Of a DNA stretch of 8,851 nucleotides, positions 1 through 7,010 are shown piece by piece. The position numbers were made by a program, and so were the translations under genes. The notes beneath the pieces were generated by a model that saw only the letters and a program-made list of their open reading frames with translations, was not told the origin of the DNA and did no database searches. This DNA is from Thermoleophilia bacterium (GTDB lineage: Bacteria; Actinomycetota; Thermoleophilia; Gaiellales; Gaiellaceae): NCBI GenBank assembly GCA_025933895.1, contig JAICZB010000078.1, forward strand, positions 1 to 8,851, written 5' to 3'. The number at the start of each line of letters is the position of its first letter. Within the stretch, counting starts at the first letter, position 1.

Positions 1-744
1 CCACCTTCGCCGGCCGCCGTCGCGGCGGAACCACTCGAGCACGAAGAACGGCAGCAGCAGGCCGAAGTTCGCGCCCCAGTCGTTCGCGTGGTAGTAGGGA
101 GCGGCCGGACGCCCTTGCGAGTAGCCGAGGAAGTCCTGCACCTGCGCGGCGACCGGGTGCGTCAACGACTTGAAGAAGTCGCTCTGCGCCACACCGGACG
201 GCACGAGATGCTCGATCGGCGACGTGAACTGGAAGTGGGGGGCAACGACTCCGAGATAGCCGCCCAAGACCGTGACGATGAAGAGCGAGGAGAGCCAGCG
301 GCAGATGCGCCTGGTCGGCAGCTCCCGCTCGGACAGGTTCCCGACGTAGAGCACGACGATCGTCAGGGTCACGTACCACGCGAGCCGATAGCCGGCCGAG
401 AAGTACTGCGTCGCGCGGCCGCCGTCCTTGGCCCCGGGAGCATGCACCCCCAGCAGCGCGAAGCCGCCCACGACCCACGCGACGAACAGCAGCCAGACGC
501 CGAAGCCCCGGGGCGCGACCAGCCGACGGCGTCCGAGGAGCGCGAGTCCCATCGGCACGGCCGCGAGCAGGAAGACGAAGCTACGCAATCCGAGCAGCCA
601 CCAGAGCGGGTATCCGACATATGCCACCGCGAGCGGCCAGCCCGGCGCGAGGGTCATGCGGCGCCGCGCGTGCACCGGCCTCGGTAGCGCGAGACCCGAA
701 AGGCCGACCGTCTCCCGGTTGATCGGAAGGCTCGGAAGGCTCAT
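1..744 (-). CDS. O-antigen ligase/polymerase-type membrane protein (Wzy-like), C-terminus outside window
   Basis: The frame is open from ATG at 744 to the window edge, giving the first 248 residues; the C-terminal part is missing. The protein is hydrophobic, with likely membrane segments near residues 37-53, 55-71, 81-100, 121-136, 151-168 and from 225 on. A conserved-looking stretch, YYHANDWGANFGLLLPF (about 217-233), is like the YxNDWG(A)N motif I associate with actinobacterial O-antigen ligase-domain polymerases. Such proteins join lipid-linked repeat units, or ligate glycans, at the outer face of the membrane. The ATG overlaps the TGA of the Alg13-like gene by 4 nt (ATGA, 741-744), which suggests translational coupling in one operon. 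The position at the end of a glycosyltransferase operon fits a Wzy polymerase, but ligase and polymerase cannot be told apart from this fragment. Confidence 0.8.
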   Translation of the reverse strand, partial: MSLPSLPINRETVGLSGLALPRPVHARRRMTLAPGWPLAVAYVGYPLWWLLGLRSFVFLLAAVPMGLALLGRRRLVAPRGFGVWLLFVAWVVGGFALLGVHAPGAKDGGRATQYFSAGYRLAWYVTLTIVVLYVGNLSERELPTRRICRWLSSLFIVTVLGGYLGVVAPHFQFTSPIEHLVPSGVAQSDFFKSLTHPVAAQVQDFLGYSQGRPAAPYYHANDWGANFGLLLPFFVLEWFRRDGGRRRW

Positions 745-1274
745 GCGAACAGCTCGCCGACGAGCTCCTCGAATCGCAGCGCGGCAGCCGAGCCACGGTC
801 GCCGTTCCTGACGACTCGCGCCAGCGCAGGCTCCGCGAGGCACCGATCGAGCATCGAGTGGAGCTCGTGCTCGGACTCGGCGAGCGCGACGTTGCCTTCG
901 GCGTCCAGCCGGCGCGTGAACGGGACCTGGTGCCGGTCGACGACCTCGCCGTGCTCGGGCAGGCGAGGGACCACGATCGGCTTCTTCTCGTGATCGGCGC
1001 AGAGGACGATCGTTCCGGGACCGCCGTGCGTGACGATCACGTCGGCCTCCGCGACGAGCTGCTCGAACTCGGGGAAGTCGAGGAAGGTGCGAGAGTCTGC
1101 ATGCTTCGCGGGTCGCGCGGCTCCATGCTGGACGATGCAGCGCACGCGCTCGTCTGCGCCCTGCGCGAGCCACGAGTCGACCCACTCGATCAGCCTCTCG
1201 AACGGGAACGCATCGGTCCCCACGGTCACCAGGACGAGTGGGGCCGCAGCCCCGTTCGAGGAGTCGCGTTGCAT
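741..1274 (-). CDS. Alg13-like catalytic subunit of a split glycosyltransferase (PssE/EpsF type)
   Basis: 177 residues. The N-terminal VTVGTDAFPFERLI (residues 17-29) is the usual start of Alg13/PssE proteins. ADVIVTHGGPGTIV (77-90) followed by KKPIVVPRLPEHGEVVDRHQ (97-116) is the UDP-sugar-binding signature of the GT28/Alg13 C-terminal fold. In this family the protein carries the nucleotide-sugar half of the active site and works as a complex with a membrane-bound Alg14-like partner, which is encoded immediately upstream. It normally adds the second sugar to a lipid-linked intermediate. I chose ATG 1274 because its A is shared with the TGA of the partner gene (TGATG) and because family members begin a few residues before VTVGT; a longer in-frame extension to 1520 lies wholly inside the partner gene and is Arg/Pro-rich shadow. 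Sugar specificity cannot be read from sequence. Confidence 0.9.
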   Translation of the reverse strand: MQRDSSNGAAAPLVLVTVGTDAFPFERLIEWVDSWLAQGADERVRCIVQHGAARPAKHADSRTFLDFPEFEQLVAEADVIVTHGGPGTIVLCADHEKKPIVVPRLPEHGEVVDRHQVPFTRRLDAEGNVALAESEHELHSMLDRCLAEPALARVVRNGDRGSAAALRFEELVGELFA

Positions 1275-1723
1275 CAGAGGAGCCGGCCGATCAGTCGCCC
1301 CTTCGGGTAGAAGCGATGCTGCTCCTCCCACTGGAGCAGGAAGAGGTCGCTCAGCGGGTAGCAGAGCCGACCGGTCAACGTCGGCAGCTCGATCCGGTCG
1401 TAGACCTCCACGTAGACCGTCTTGATCCTGCTCAGGCGCGCGAGAAGGAAGAAGGGGAAAGCAACGCCTGCACCGGTCGAGACGACGACATCCGGTCGGA
1501 ACGTTCTGAGGGTCCGCCACGCGAGCACGGTGTTGCGGATCAGGTTACGGAGATTGCGCGTGGTCGGCCGGAACGCCCAGACCGTGTCCTCGCCTTCGAG
1601 CATCGACACCGCGTCGGCGGTGTCGAACGTGACCCAGAGACGCTCGTGCTTCCGCCACCAGCCGCTGAGTCGGTGGAGCTGCACCAGGTGGCCACCCGAT
1701 GACGATACGAGCAGGACTCTCAT
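1274..1723 (-). CDS. Alg14-like membrane-anchor subunit of a split glycosyltransferase (PssD/Cps14F type)
   Basis: 149 residues, a normal length for the family. The N-terminus, VLLVSSSGGHLVQLHRL (3-19), is the Alg14 glycine-rich loop; STGAGVAFPFFLLARL (81-96) is the second conserved block; and EVYDRIELPTLTGRLCYPLSD followed by LLQWEEQHRFYPKGRLIGRLL closes the domain as in PssD/Cps14F proteins. Alg14-like proteins bind the lipid-linked acceptor and recruit the Alg13-like subunit to the inner face of the membrane. The gene starts 13 bp after the sugar transferase stop, and its own stop overlaps the start of the Alg13-like gene by 1 nt, so the three are probably one transcript. There is no clear Shine-Dalgarno before ATG 1723, which suggests reinitiation after the upstream gene. 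Confidence 0.9.
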   Translation of the reverse strand: MRVLLVSSSGGHLVQLHRLSGWWRKHERLWVTFDTADAVSMLEGEDTVWAFRPTTRNLRNLIRNTVLAWRTLRTFRPDVVVSTGAGVAFPFFLLARLSRIKTVYVEVYDRIELPTLTGRLCYPLSDLFLLQWEEQHRFYPKGRLIGRLL

Positions 1724-1736
1724 CTGTCGGTCACTA

Positions 1737-3395
1737 CTAGAAGCTGCGGCGGGAACGGGCGAGCGCGGGGAGCGTGCGGGCGATCAACCGGATGTCGCCC
1801 CACAACGACCAGTTGGTGACGTAGATGTAGTCGAGCCGCGTCATCTCGTCGAAGGGGATGTCGCTCGCTCCGAGCACCTGCCACATTCCGGTGATTCCCG
1901 GCTTGAGGTTCAGCCGGGTTCGCGCCCACTCGCGGACGTGGTCGTCCTCTTCGAGGATCAGCGGGCGCGGCCCCACGAGCGACATCTCGCCGCGCACGAC
2001 GTTGATGAGCTGGGGCAACTCGTCGAGCGCGAGGCGGCGTAGGGAGCGTCCGACGCGCGTCACGCGCGGATCCTCGGCGACCTTGAACATCCGCGGGTCG
2101 TCCTCGAGGTGGATGTTCAGGTGGCGGACGGTGTCCTTCAGCGCCTCTGCATCGCGTCGCATCGTCCGGAACTTGCAGATGCGGAAGGTCTTTCCCCCGC
2201 TGCCCACGCGCTCTTGCCGGAAGAAGACCGGTCCACGGGAGTCGAGCTTGATCAGGACCGCGATCAGAGCCAGCACGGGCGCGAGCAGGACGAGGCCGAC
2301 GATGGACAGCAGGAGATCCATCGCGCGCTTCGCCAGCCGCGAAGCACGTGAAAGCCGTGCCGGGGGCCAAGCGATGAGCGGCAGGCCCTCGACCGTGTGC
2401 ATCCGGGTCTTCGGGCCGATGACCTCGAAGAGGCGGGGGACGATGTCCACCTGCACCTGCGAGCTCCGCAGGAGACGAAGGGCATGCAGGACTTCGTCGT
2501 GTGTATCGCGCGAGAACGCAACGATGACACGCTCGATCTCGAGGGGCTCGATCAGCTGGGGCAGGTCGACGATGTCCCCGAGAAGCGGGACGTCGGGGTC
2601 GTCGCCGGCTCCCTCGAGCGGGTCGGAATCGACGAACCCGACGACGTGGAGGCCGTACTCCGGATGGCTTTGCAGCTTCCGGACGACGCGCTGACCGACG
2701 ATTCCGGCTCCGACGACCACTGCGTTCTGGACGTAGAGAGTCGAGCGTCGCGCGCCAGCCCGGGCGACGACCCTCGCGGAGGGCACGAGCGCGAGCGCCA
2801 GCAGCGAGAACACGAGCAGCTTTCCGATGCTCGGATGCGCCCAGCCGGTGGCCCAGCCTATGAAGACGAAGAGCCAGGTGCCGAGCGTGACGAGGTGGAG
2901 GACGCCGACCAGGTCGTCGATAGTCGTGTGGTCGGTGCGCTCGTCGTCGCTGTCGTACAAACCGTGGAGCTTCGCGAAGAGGACCCACGCGGGAAGCATC
3001 GAGGCGAACAGGACGATCTCGCCGCCCATGCCGACGCGGTTGCTGCTCCCGGCGTGGTGGGCCGATAGAACCTCCGCCAGCGCGAACGCGCCCAACAGCC
3101 CCATCACGTCGGCGACGACGAGCACGCGATGCACGAGCCATCTGCGGGACCGTCCTCGGGCGGGATGCGTGCGCGCGGGAAGCGGCGCGTCCGTCGTCGT
3201 CGCGGCCGCACGTAGCAACAGCGCGTCGGTCAAGGACGCCTCTCCGCCGGCCGTCATCTCCACCGGCGCTGGGCCGCCGTTGACGAGGAGGTCGTCGGCC
3301 GCGCCGGCGCCCAAACCGATCAGAGGCTGCTCGCTCAGTCCGCAGCCTTCGAAAACGCGCATACAGCTGTCGTCGTCCAAGTAAGCCGACGACAC
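1737..3395 (-). CDS. Polyprenyl-phosphate sugar-1-phosphate transferase initiating exopolysaccharide synthesis (WbaP/WcaJ-type)
   Basis: 552 residues from GTG 3395 (541 from ATG 3362), typical for the large polyisoprenyl-phosphate hexose-1-phosphate transferases. Order: disordered N-terminus (1-85); four membrane segments (about 88-110, 124-144, 163-183, 190-209); a Rossmann-like CoA-binding module (NAVVVGAGIVGQRVV, 224-238; GFVDSDP, 253-259); a membrane re-entrant helix (about 357-383); and the catalytic domain with GPVFFRQERVG (388-398), KFRTM (408-412), LDELPQLINVVRGEMSLVGPRP (457-478) and KPGITGMWQ (498-506). These are the conserved blocks of the family. The enzyme transfers a sugar-1-phosphate from UDP-sugar to undecaprenyl phosphate, the committed first step. 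It heads the minus-strand operon. The start is uncertain: GTG 3395 has a G-rich stretch upstream but lies at the foot of a hairpin, while ATG 3362 has no clear ribosome site. Glucose or galactose specificity is unknown. Confidence 0.93.
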   Translation of the reverse strand: MSSAYLDDDSCMRVFEGCGLSEQPLIGLGAGAADDLLVNGGPAPVEMTAGGEASLTDALLLRAAATTTDAPLPARTHPARGRSRRWLVHRVLVVADVMGLLGAFALAEVLSAHHAGSSNRVGMGGEIVLFASMLPAWVLFAKLHGLYDSDDERTDHTTIDDLVGVLHLVTLGTWLFVFIGWATGWAHPSIGKLLVFSLLALALVPSARVVARAGARRSTLYVQNAVVVGAGIVGQRVVRKLQSHPEYGLHVVGFVDSDPLEGAGDDPDVPLLGDIVDLPQLIEPLEIERVIVAFSRDTHDEVLHALRLLRSSQVQVDIVPRLFEVIGPKTRMHTVEGLPLIAWPPARLSRASRLAKRAMDLLLSIVGLVLLAPVLALIAVLIKLDSRGPVFFRQERVGSGGKTFRICKFRTMRRDAEALKDTVRHLNIHLEDDPRMFKVAEDPRVTRVGRSLRRLALDELPQLINVVRGEMSLVGPRPLILEEDDHVREWARTRLNLKPGITGMWQVLGASDIPFDEMTRLDYIYVTNWSLWGDIRLIARTLPALARSRRSF

Positions 3396-3413
3396 GGAAC
3401 CCCCACGTTCCGT
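3394..3413 (-). promoter_or_regulatory. Inverted repeat at the translation start of the initiating transferase
   Basis: ACGGAAC (3394-3400) and GTTCCGT (3407-3413) form a perfect 7-bp inverted repeat with a 6-nt spacer. In the minus-strand mRNA the G-rich, SD-like run (GTGGGG) would sit in the loop and the first two bases of the GTG start codon at 3395 in the stem. It could be an mRNA structure that tunes initiation or a DNA operator; if translation really begins at ATG 3362 it would simply be in the 5' UTR. The repeat itself is seen directly; the role is inference. Confidence 0.4.
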
Positions 3414-3502
3414 TCACCACCCACGGTCGTCCCCCTTCGTGAAACTTCGCCGCAGTTGCCCGAGCATATAACGGCTAGGAGAAGACTTCTACCGCTTTAC
3501 GG
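3414..3502. promoter_or_regulatory. Divergent intergenic region, probable bidirectional promoter
   Basis: About 107 bp separate the divergent transferase (minus) and flippase (plus) starts, so promoters for both directions are expected here. The only A/T-rich patch is ATATAAC around 3466-3472, where TATAAC (3467-3472) resembles a sigma-70 -10 hexamer for the plus strand; I see no convincing -35 element at the proper distance. An AGGAG (3477-3481) precedes the flippase ATG by 21 nt, longer than usual, with a small palindrome (AGAAGACTTCT, 3480-3490) in between. Promoter positions are weakly supported. Confidence 0.35.
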
Positions 3503-5119
3503 ATGAGGAAAAACACGAACGACGAAAGTGGGACGACGTTGACTGCTGAAGCCAGACGCCGCACTGCGGCGCCCTTCCACGGAGTCGCTCGGAGCGGGGT
3601 CGCGAACTTGGTCGGGGGCGTGCTCGGAGCGGCAGTCAATCTCGGGCTGCTCGTCCTCGTCGCGCGGTCGCTTCCCAGGCACGACGCAGGGATCGTCTTC
3701 GCGACGACCTCGCTCTTCGTCCTCGTCGAAGCGGCCGCTCGACTGGGCGTCGACGTCAGCATCGTCCACTTCTTCGCCGGCGCACGTGCGCGAGGCCGGC
3801 CGGCTGAGCCGGCCCGCTACCTCCGGGCGGCCCTCGTCCCGGTTCTGGTCGTCGGCGCGGTGGCGGGACTCGTGCTGGCGTTGCTCGCCCCGCAGATCCT
3901 CGATGCCGTGCTGCGCGGTGGATCGGTGTCACACGGGCGGGGACTGATGATCGCGCTCGCCGTCGCGATTCCGGTCGCCGCGGCCTATGACGTGGTCGTC
4001 GGCGCGACTCGCGGCCTCGGCGCGGTTCGACCGACGGTGGCGCTCGAACGCTTTCTGCGGCCGACGCTTCAGGTCGTCCTGGTCGGAATCGCGCTCTCGC
4101 TCGGCGGCGGCGCCTTCGCCGTCGTTCTCGCTTGGGTCGCGCCGTACTTCGTGGTCGCGGTCCTCGGTGGAGTCTGGCTCCGGCGTCTCTTGCCCGACGG
4201 AACCGACCAGGAGCGAAGGGCCGTGGGCTCGGGCGAGCCCGCGGCGTTCTGGCGCTTCACGCTGCCGCGTGCTCTGGCTTCGATGGCGCAGATCGGCCTG
4301 CAGCGACTCGACATCCTGCTCGTCGGTGCGCTGCGCGGTCCGGTCGCCGCCGCGGTCTACACCGGTGCGACCCGGTTCGTCGTCGTCGGTCAGCTCGGCA
4401 ACCAGGTGATCTCGTATGCGGTGCAGCCGCGTCTGGCCGGGCTGGTCGCCGTGGGCGACCTCGACTCGGCGCGACGCCTCTACCGACTCTCGACCGCGTG
4501 GCTCATCGCCCTCACCTGGCCGCTGTTCCTGGTCGTGGCCGTCGCCGCGCCGCTGGTACTCGACATCCTCGGCCCCGGCTACCGCTCCGGACGCTGGGTG
4601 ATGCTGCTCCTAGCGGGGGCGATGCTCGTAGGCAGTGGCTCGGGTCTCGTCGACATCGTTTTGATCACGCTCGGCAAGACACGGTGGAACCTCGGTGACA
4701 CGCTCGTCGCGCTGACGATCAACGTCGTGCTCAACATCGTTCTCATCCCGCGCCTCGGGATCACCGGCGCCGCGCTCGCCTGGGCGGTCTCGATCGTCGT
4801 CGGCAACGTGATCGCGCTCACCCAGGTCCGGCGCGGCTTCCGCCTCGATCCCTTCGGCGGACTCGCCACGCTCGTGGCGGCCGTCGCCGCGGTCTGCTTC
4901 GCCGCACTGCCGGGAGTCGCTGTGGCGGTCTTCGGGCTGCGCGTCTGGCCGGTCGTCGCGGCGACGGCGGTGGGGTCGCTTGCCTATGTGGCGGTGCTGT
5001 ATCGCCTGCGTGGGCGCTTGCAGCTCGACCTCGTCCGAGGCCGGCGGCCGCCGCGGTCAGACGCCGCGACCCCGGCGATGCAAACTCGCGAGGACTCGTT
5101 CGCTCGAGACGAGGCGTAA
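3503..5119 (+). CDS. Wzx-like lipid-linked oligosaccharide flippase (MATE/MVF superfamily)
   Basis: 538 residues, slightly longer than the usual 420-500 of Wzx/RfbX-type flippases, mainly through a charged N-terminus (1-30) and a C-terminal tail (about 503-538). About 12-14 membrane helices are evident: for example 33-54, 62-80, 107-130, 147-164, 188-224, 330-355, 365-390, 398-415, 421-440, 453-475 and 480-500. LVLDILGPGYRSGRWVM (351-367) and IPRLGITGAALAWAVSIVVGN (about 415-435) are typical of polysaccharide export flippases. The protein would turn the undecaprenyl-diphosphate-linked repeat unit to the outer leaflet before polymerisation. ATG 3503 is the only in-frame ATG near the beginning of the domain; the nearest Shine-Dalgarno (3477-3481) is far away, so a later TTG (3539) is possible. 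It is the only plus-strand gene in the window, diverges from the initiating transferase, and converges on the GT2 gene with a 63-bp 3' overlap. No terminator follows its stop. Confidence 0.9.
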   Translation: MRKNTNDESGTTLTAEARRRTAAPFHGVARSGVANLVGGVLGAAVNLGLLVLVARSLPRHDAGIVFATTSLFVLVEAAARLGVDVSIVHFFAGARARGRPAEPARYLRAALVPVLVVGAVAGLVLALLAPQILDAVLRGGSVSHGRGLMIALAVAIPVAAAYDVVVGATRGLGAVRPTVALERFLRPTLQVVLVGIALSLGGGAFAVVLAWVAPYFVVAVLGGVWLRRLLPDGTDQERRAVGSGEPAAFWRFTLPRALASMAQIGLQRLDILLVGALRGPVAAAVYTGATRFVVVGQLGNQVISYAVQPRLAGLVAVGDLDSARRLYRLSTAWLIALTWPLFLVVAVAAPLVLDILGPGYRSGRWVMLLLAGAMLVGSGSGLVDIVLITLGKTRWNLGDTLVALTINVVLNIVLIPRLGITGAALAWAVSIVVGNVIALTQVRRGFRLDPFGGLATLVAAVAAVCFAALPGVAVAVFGLRVWPVVAATAVGSLAYVAVLYRLRGRLQLDLVRGRRPPRSDAATPAMQTREDSFARDEA

Positions 5120-5968
5120 CGCGACGGCGGCGGCGATATACGCCCGCGGCTCGAGCGGCGAGCGGAGCGCTGCTCGTGCGCTCCAGGACAACGCGTCGCG
5201 GGTGTCGCCGTGGGCCGCGTGGGCGAAGGCGAGCTGTCCGTAGACGCGTGCCGCCGCCCGGCGGTCCCGCGTGAGATCGGGGTGCCGCTCGAGCATCCAC
5301 CGCAACGATGCGAGCTTCGTGTCCCAGCGCCGGCCGAAGTACGAGTTGGCGCTCCAGAAGACGCGTACGAGCGGCTCGTCGACGTGGACGATCGGCTGCG
5401 CCTCGGCCGCGCGGATGAGGAGGTCCCAGTCCTCGCCCTGTGCGCCCGGGATCGACTCGTCGACGAGCCCGATCGTCTCCAGCAGCGGCTGACGCGCGAT
5501 CACGAACGTCGAGGAATGCAGCATCGCCATCCTCGAGCGAAGGAGCTGCTCGCGCGAGATGACCTCCACGCCGGCCAGCCGAGGAACCGTCCTGTCGCCG
5601 TACGACATGAGCACGCCCGTTGTGACGAAGTCGGCTCCGCTTGCGCTGAGCGCCCGGACCTGGGCGTCCAATTTCCCGGGCAGCCACTCGTCGTCGTCGT
5701 CGCAGAACGCGACGAGGTCCGTGCCGAGCGAGAGGATGCCGGTGTTCCGGCCTCCCGCCAACCCGGGGGTGCGCGCGTTCTCGACGGTTCGCACGTCCTG
5801 ACTCTCGAGCGAGGTGTCGCGTTCACTGCCGTCGAACACGACGACAACCTCGACCTCGCCGGGGTAGTCCTGTTCGAGGACGGCGCCGAGGGCCCGTCGC
5901 AGCTCCTGCGGCCGGTCGCGCGTGGGAATGACGACGCCGACAGAAGGCCACCGGTCGATCGTGCTCAC
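5057..5968 (-). CDS. Family 2 glycosyltransferase
   Basis: 303 residues. The GT-A fold begins at VGVVIPTRDRPQELRRALGAVLEQ (10-33); VVFDGS (43-48) is the nucleotide-binding strand; PGLAGGRNTGI (68-78) is the typical loop; FCDDDDEWLPGKL (88-100) holds the metal-binding DXD; and GAQGEDWDLLIRA (175-187) holds the ED(W) motif with the likely catalytic base. A C-terminal helical tail (about 235-300, Arg/Ala-rich) follows, as in many actinobacterial GT2 proteins. It probably adds a sugar to the lipid-linked unit at the cytoplasmic face. The start is GTG 5968, overlapping the TGA of the sulfotransferase by 4 nt (GTGA), so the two are probably translationally coupled. The last 21 codons, including the stop, lie opposite the end of the flippase gene. 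Donor and acceptor are not predictable from the sequence. Confidence 0.9.
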   Translation of the reverse strand: MSTIDRWPSVGVVIPTRDRPQELRRALGAVLEQDYPGEVEVVVVFDGSERDTSLESQDVRTVENARTPGLAGGRNTGILSLGTDLVAFCDDDDEWLPGKLDAQVRALSASGADFVTTGVLMSYGDRTVPRLAGVEVISREQLLRSRMAMLHSSTFVIARQPLLETIGLVDESIPGAQGEDWDLLIRAAEAQPIVHVDEPLVRVFWSANSYFGRRWDTKLASLRWMLERHPDLTRDRRAAARVYGQLAFAHAAHGDTRDALSWSARAALRSPLEPRAYIAAAVALRLVSSERVLASLHRRGRGV

Positions 5969-6909
5969 GGGACGGCCTTTCGCCGGCCGGCGAATCCGTA
6001 ATGGGCGAGCTGCGGATACGTGAGGGCCGAGACGAGCAGGCTGTCGCGGCGCGGCAACTGCGTGCGCCAGGCCTCGTCGACGCGGATCTCGAGCCGCCCG
6101 AGTGCAAATCGCAACGGGTTTCCCGAGGCCGTGTGGGCAGGTTGCAACCGCAGAGCTCCGGGCTCGACGAAGGCGAAGGCATCGGCGTCCAGCTCGAGCC
6201 CGGCGAACTGTGCGACTGCCGCGAGCGTCTGCGCCGGCTCTCGGACGAACGATTCGTATCTGACGAGCATGACGCGGGTGCCCAGCGCGCGCAGCATCGC
6301 CGTCGACGAGTTGTGTGCCAGCCAGAGGAGTGCAGAAGCGGACGGGCTGTAGCGGGCCATCCAGCGCTCCGACCCGTTCCCGCGGCGCTCAGGCCGCTCG
6401 ACCTGCTTCGTCCAGGAATACGCCACGCCGCGCGGATCCCGGACGACGTGGACGACGCGCAGGTCGAGGGCGGGATCACGCCGCAGTACGTATGCGAGCG
6501 CCGGGTGCTTGCTCGAGTCGACGACGACCGGCGCGCCGGCGACGGCGCCGGCCGCCTCGTAGACGCGGCGATGGTGCTCGGCGACGATCTCCACGGCGGT
6601 CCTCAGCGAGGGTCTGCCGCGGGCCAACCCGGCGATGTGCCGAAGCCGCATCGCCTCGCTCTGCGCAGCTTCGACGGCTGCGACGTCCACGTTGTCCCAG
6701 CCGCCGAACGCCTGGTCGCCGACCGCTCGCCAGTGCGGGCAGCGCGAGAACGGCTCCCCGCAGCCGCAGAGCTCGTCGTCGACGAGGCTCCGGCGCCAGA
6801 GGTGGTTGACCTCCCCCAGCGCCTGCACGCCGGGGAGCTCGGCGAGAGCGCGCTCGAGCAACGTGGTCCCGCTGCGTCCGAGTCCCGCGAGGAAGACGAC
6901 CCGAGCCAT
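5965..6909 (-). CDS. PAPS-dependent sulfotransferase (Sulfotransfer_3-like)
   Basis: 314 residues from ATG 6909. FLAGLGRSGTTLLERAL (6-22) is the 5'-phosphosulfate-binding loop; VVDSSKHP (129-136) is the next conserved block; VVHVVRDPRGVAYSW (152-166) is the 3'-phosphate-binding motif; and SGNPLRF (262-268) with DEAWR (278-282) closes the domain. The segment LCGCGEPFSRCPHW (47-60) is a Cys-rich insert that I recall in actinobacterial members; three Cys within it could bind a metal. The reaction is transfer of sulfate from PAPS to a hydroxyl, here probably on the polysaccharide or its lipid-linked precursor because of the adjacent GT2 (4-nt overlap). ATG 6909 places the P-loop at the usual distance from the N-terminus; in-frame ATG 7008 and GTG 6951 would add 33 or 14 residues. 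The Shine-Dalgarno before 6909 is weak, so the start is not fully settled. A small molecule or protein as acceptor remains possible. Confidence 0.88.
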   Translation of the reverse strand: MARVVFLAGLGRSGTTLLERALAELPGVQALGEVNHLWRRSLVDDELCGCGEPFSRCPHWRAVGDQAFGGWDNVDVAAVEAAQSEAMRLRHIAGLARGRPSLRTAVEIVAEHHRRVYEAAGAVAGAPVVVDSSKHPALAYVLRRDPALDLRVVHVVRDPRGVAYSWTKQVERPERRGNGSERWMARYSPSASALLWLAHNSSTAMLRALGTRVMLVRYESFVREPAQTLAAVAQFAGLELDADAFAFVEPGALRLQPAHTASGNPLRFALGRLEIRVDEAWRTQLPRRDSLLVSALTYPQLAHYGFAGRRKAVP

Positions 6910-6966
6910 CGAGTTGCGGAGCGTACAGCGGCGCCACGGCCGCGCCTCCACGTCCGCCTGCGCGAG

Positions 6967-7010
6967 TCCCTCTAACGAGGGATGGGCGGCAGGTCGCGAC
7001 GGACCCATCC
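6967..7010 (-). promoter_or_regulatory. Two mutually exclusive hairpins after the short leader ORF
   Basis: Hairpin A pairs GGATGGG with CCCATCC (plus-strand positions 6980-6986 and 7004-7010), a 7-bp perfect stem with an internal GTCGCGAC palindrome in the loop. Hairpin B pairs TCCCTC with GAGGGA (6967-6972 and 6977-6982), a 6-bp stem with a 4-nt loop. They share 6980-6982, so full A and full B cannot form together. The first base of hairpin A in the mRNA is the last base of the TAG of the leader ORF, so a ribosome at that stop would block A and favour B. There is no U-tract behind either, so any termination would have to be factor-dependent or the control would act on translation. The repeats are seen directly; the switching is inference. 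Confidence 0.4.

Noticed and set aside
1275..1520. Longer N-terminus for the Alg13-like protein
   Set aside because: The extension lies wholly in the Alg14-like gene, is Arg/Pro-rich, and the family begins close to VTVGT; the TGATG overlap at 1274 is a typical coupled start.
1720..3420. Long (566-codon) open frame on the minus strand overlapping the initiating transferase in another frame
   Set aside because: Its product is almost only Arg, Pro, Gly and Ala without domains, whereas the frame 1737-3395 has all transferase motifs. It is a GC-rich shadow frame.
3509..3543. A5 run with AACG/CGTT half-sites, considered as a minus-strand terminator
   Set aside because: The stem is only about 4 bp with mismatches, and no minus-strand gene ends there.
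5688..5703. TCG-repeat tract resembling a microsatellite
   Set aside because: It is the coding sequence of the Asp-rich DXD motif (CDDDDEW) of the GT2 protein, so explained by protein function.
6001..6975. 324-codon plus-strand frame opposite the sulfotransferase
   Set aside because: It has no recognisable motif and its composition mirrors the codons of the opposite gene. The plus-strand terminator at 7121 made me look again, but the frame ends about 110 nt before the stem and has no ribosome site.
6980..7010. Hairpin region considered as part of an SRP RNA, tRNA or other structural RNA
   Set aside because: No conserved SRP tetraloop region, tRNA arms or CCA end could be found on either strand.
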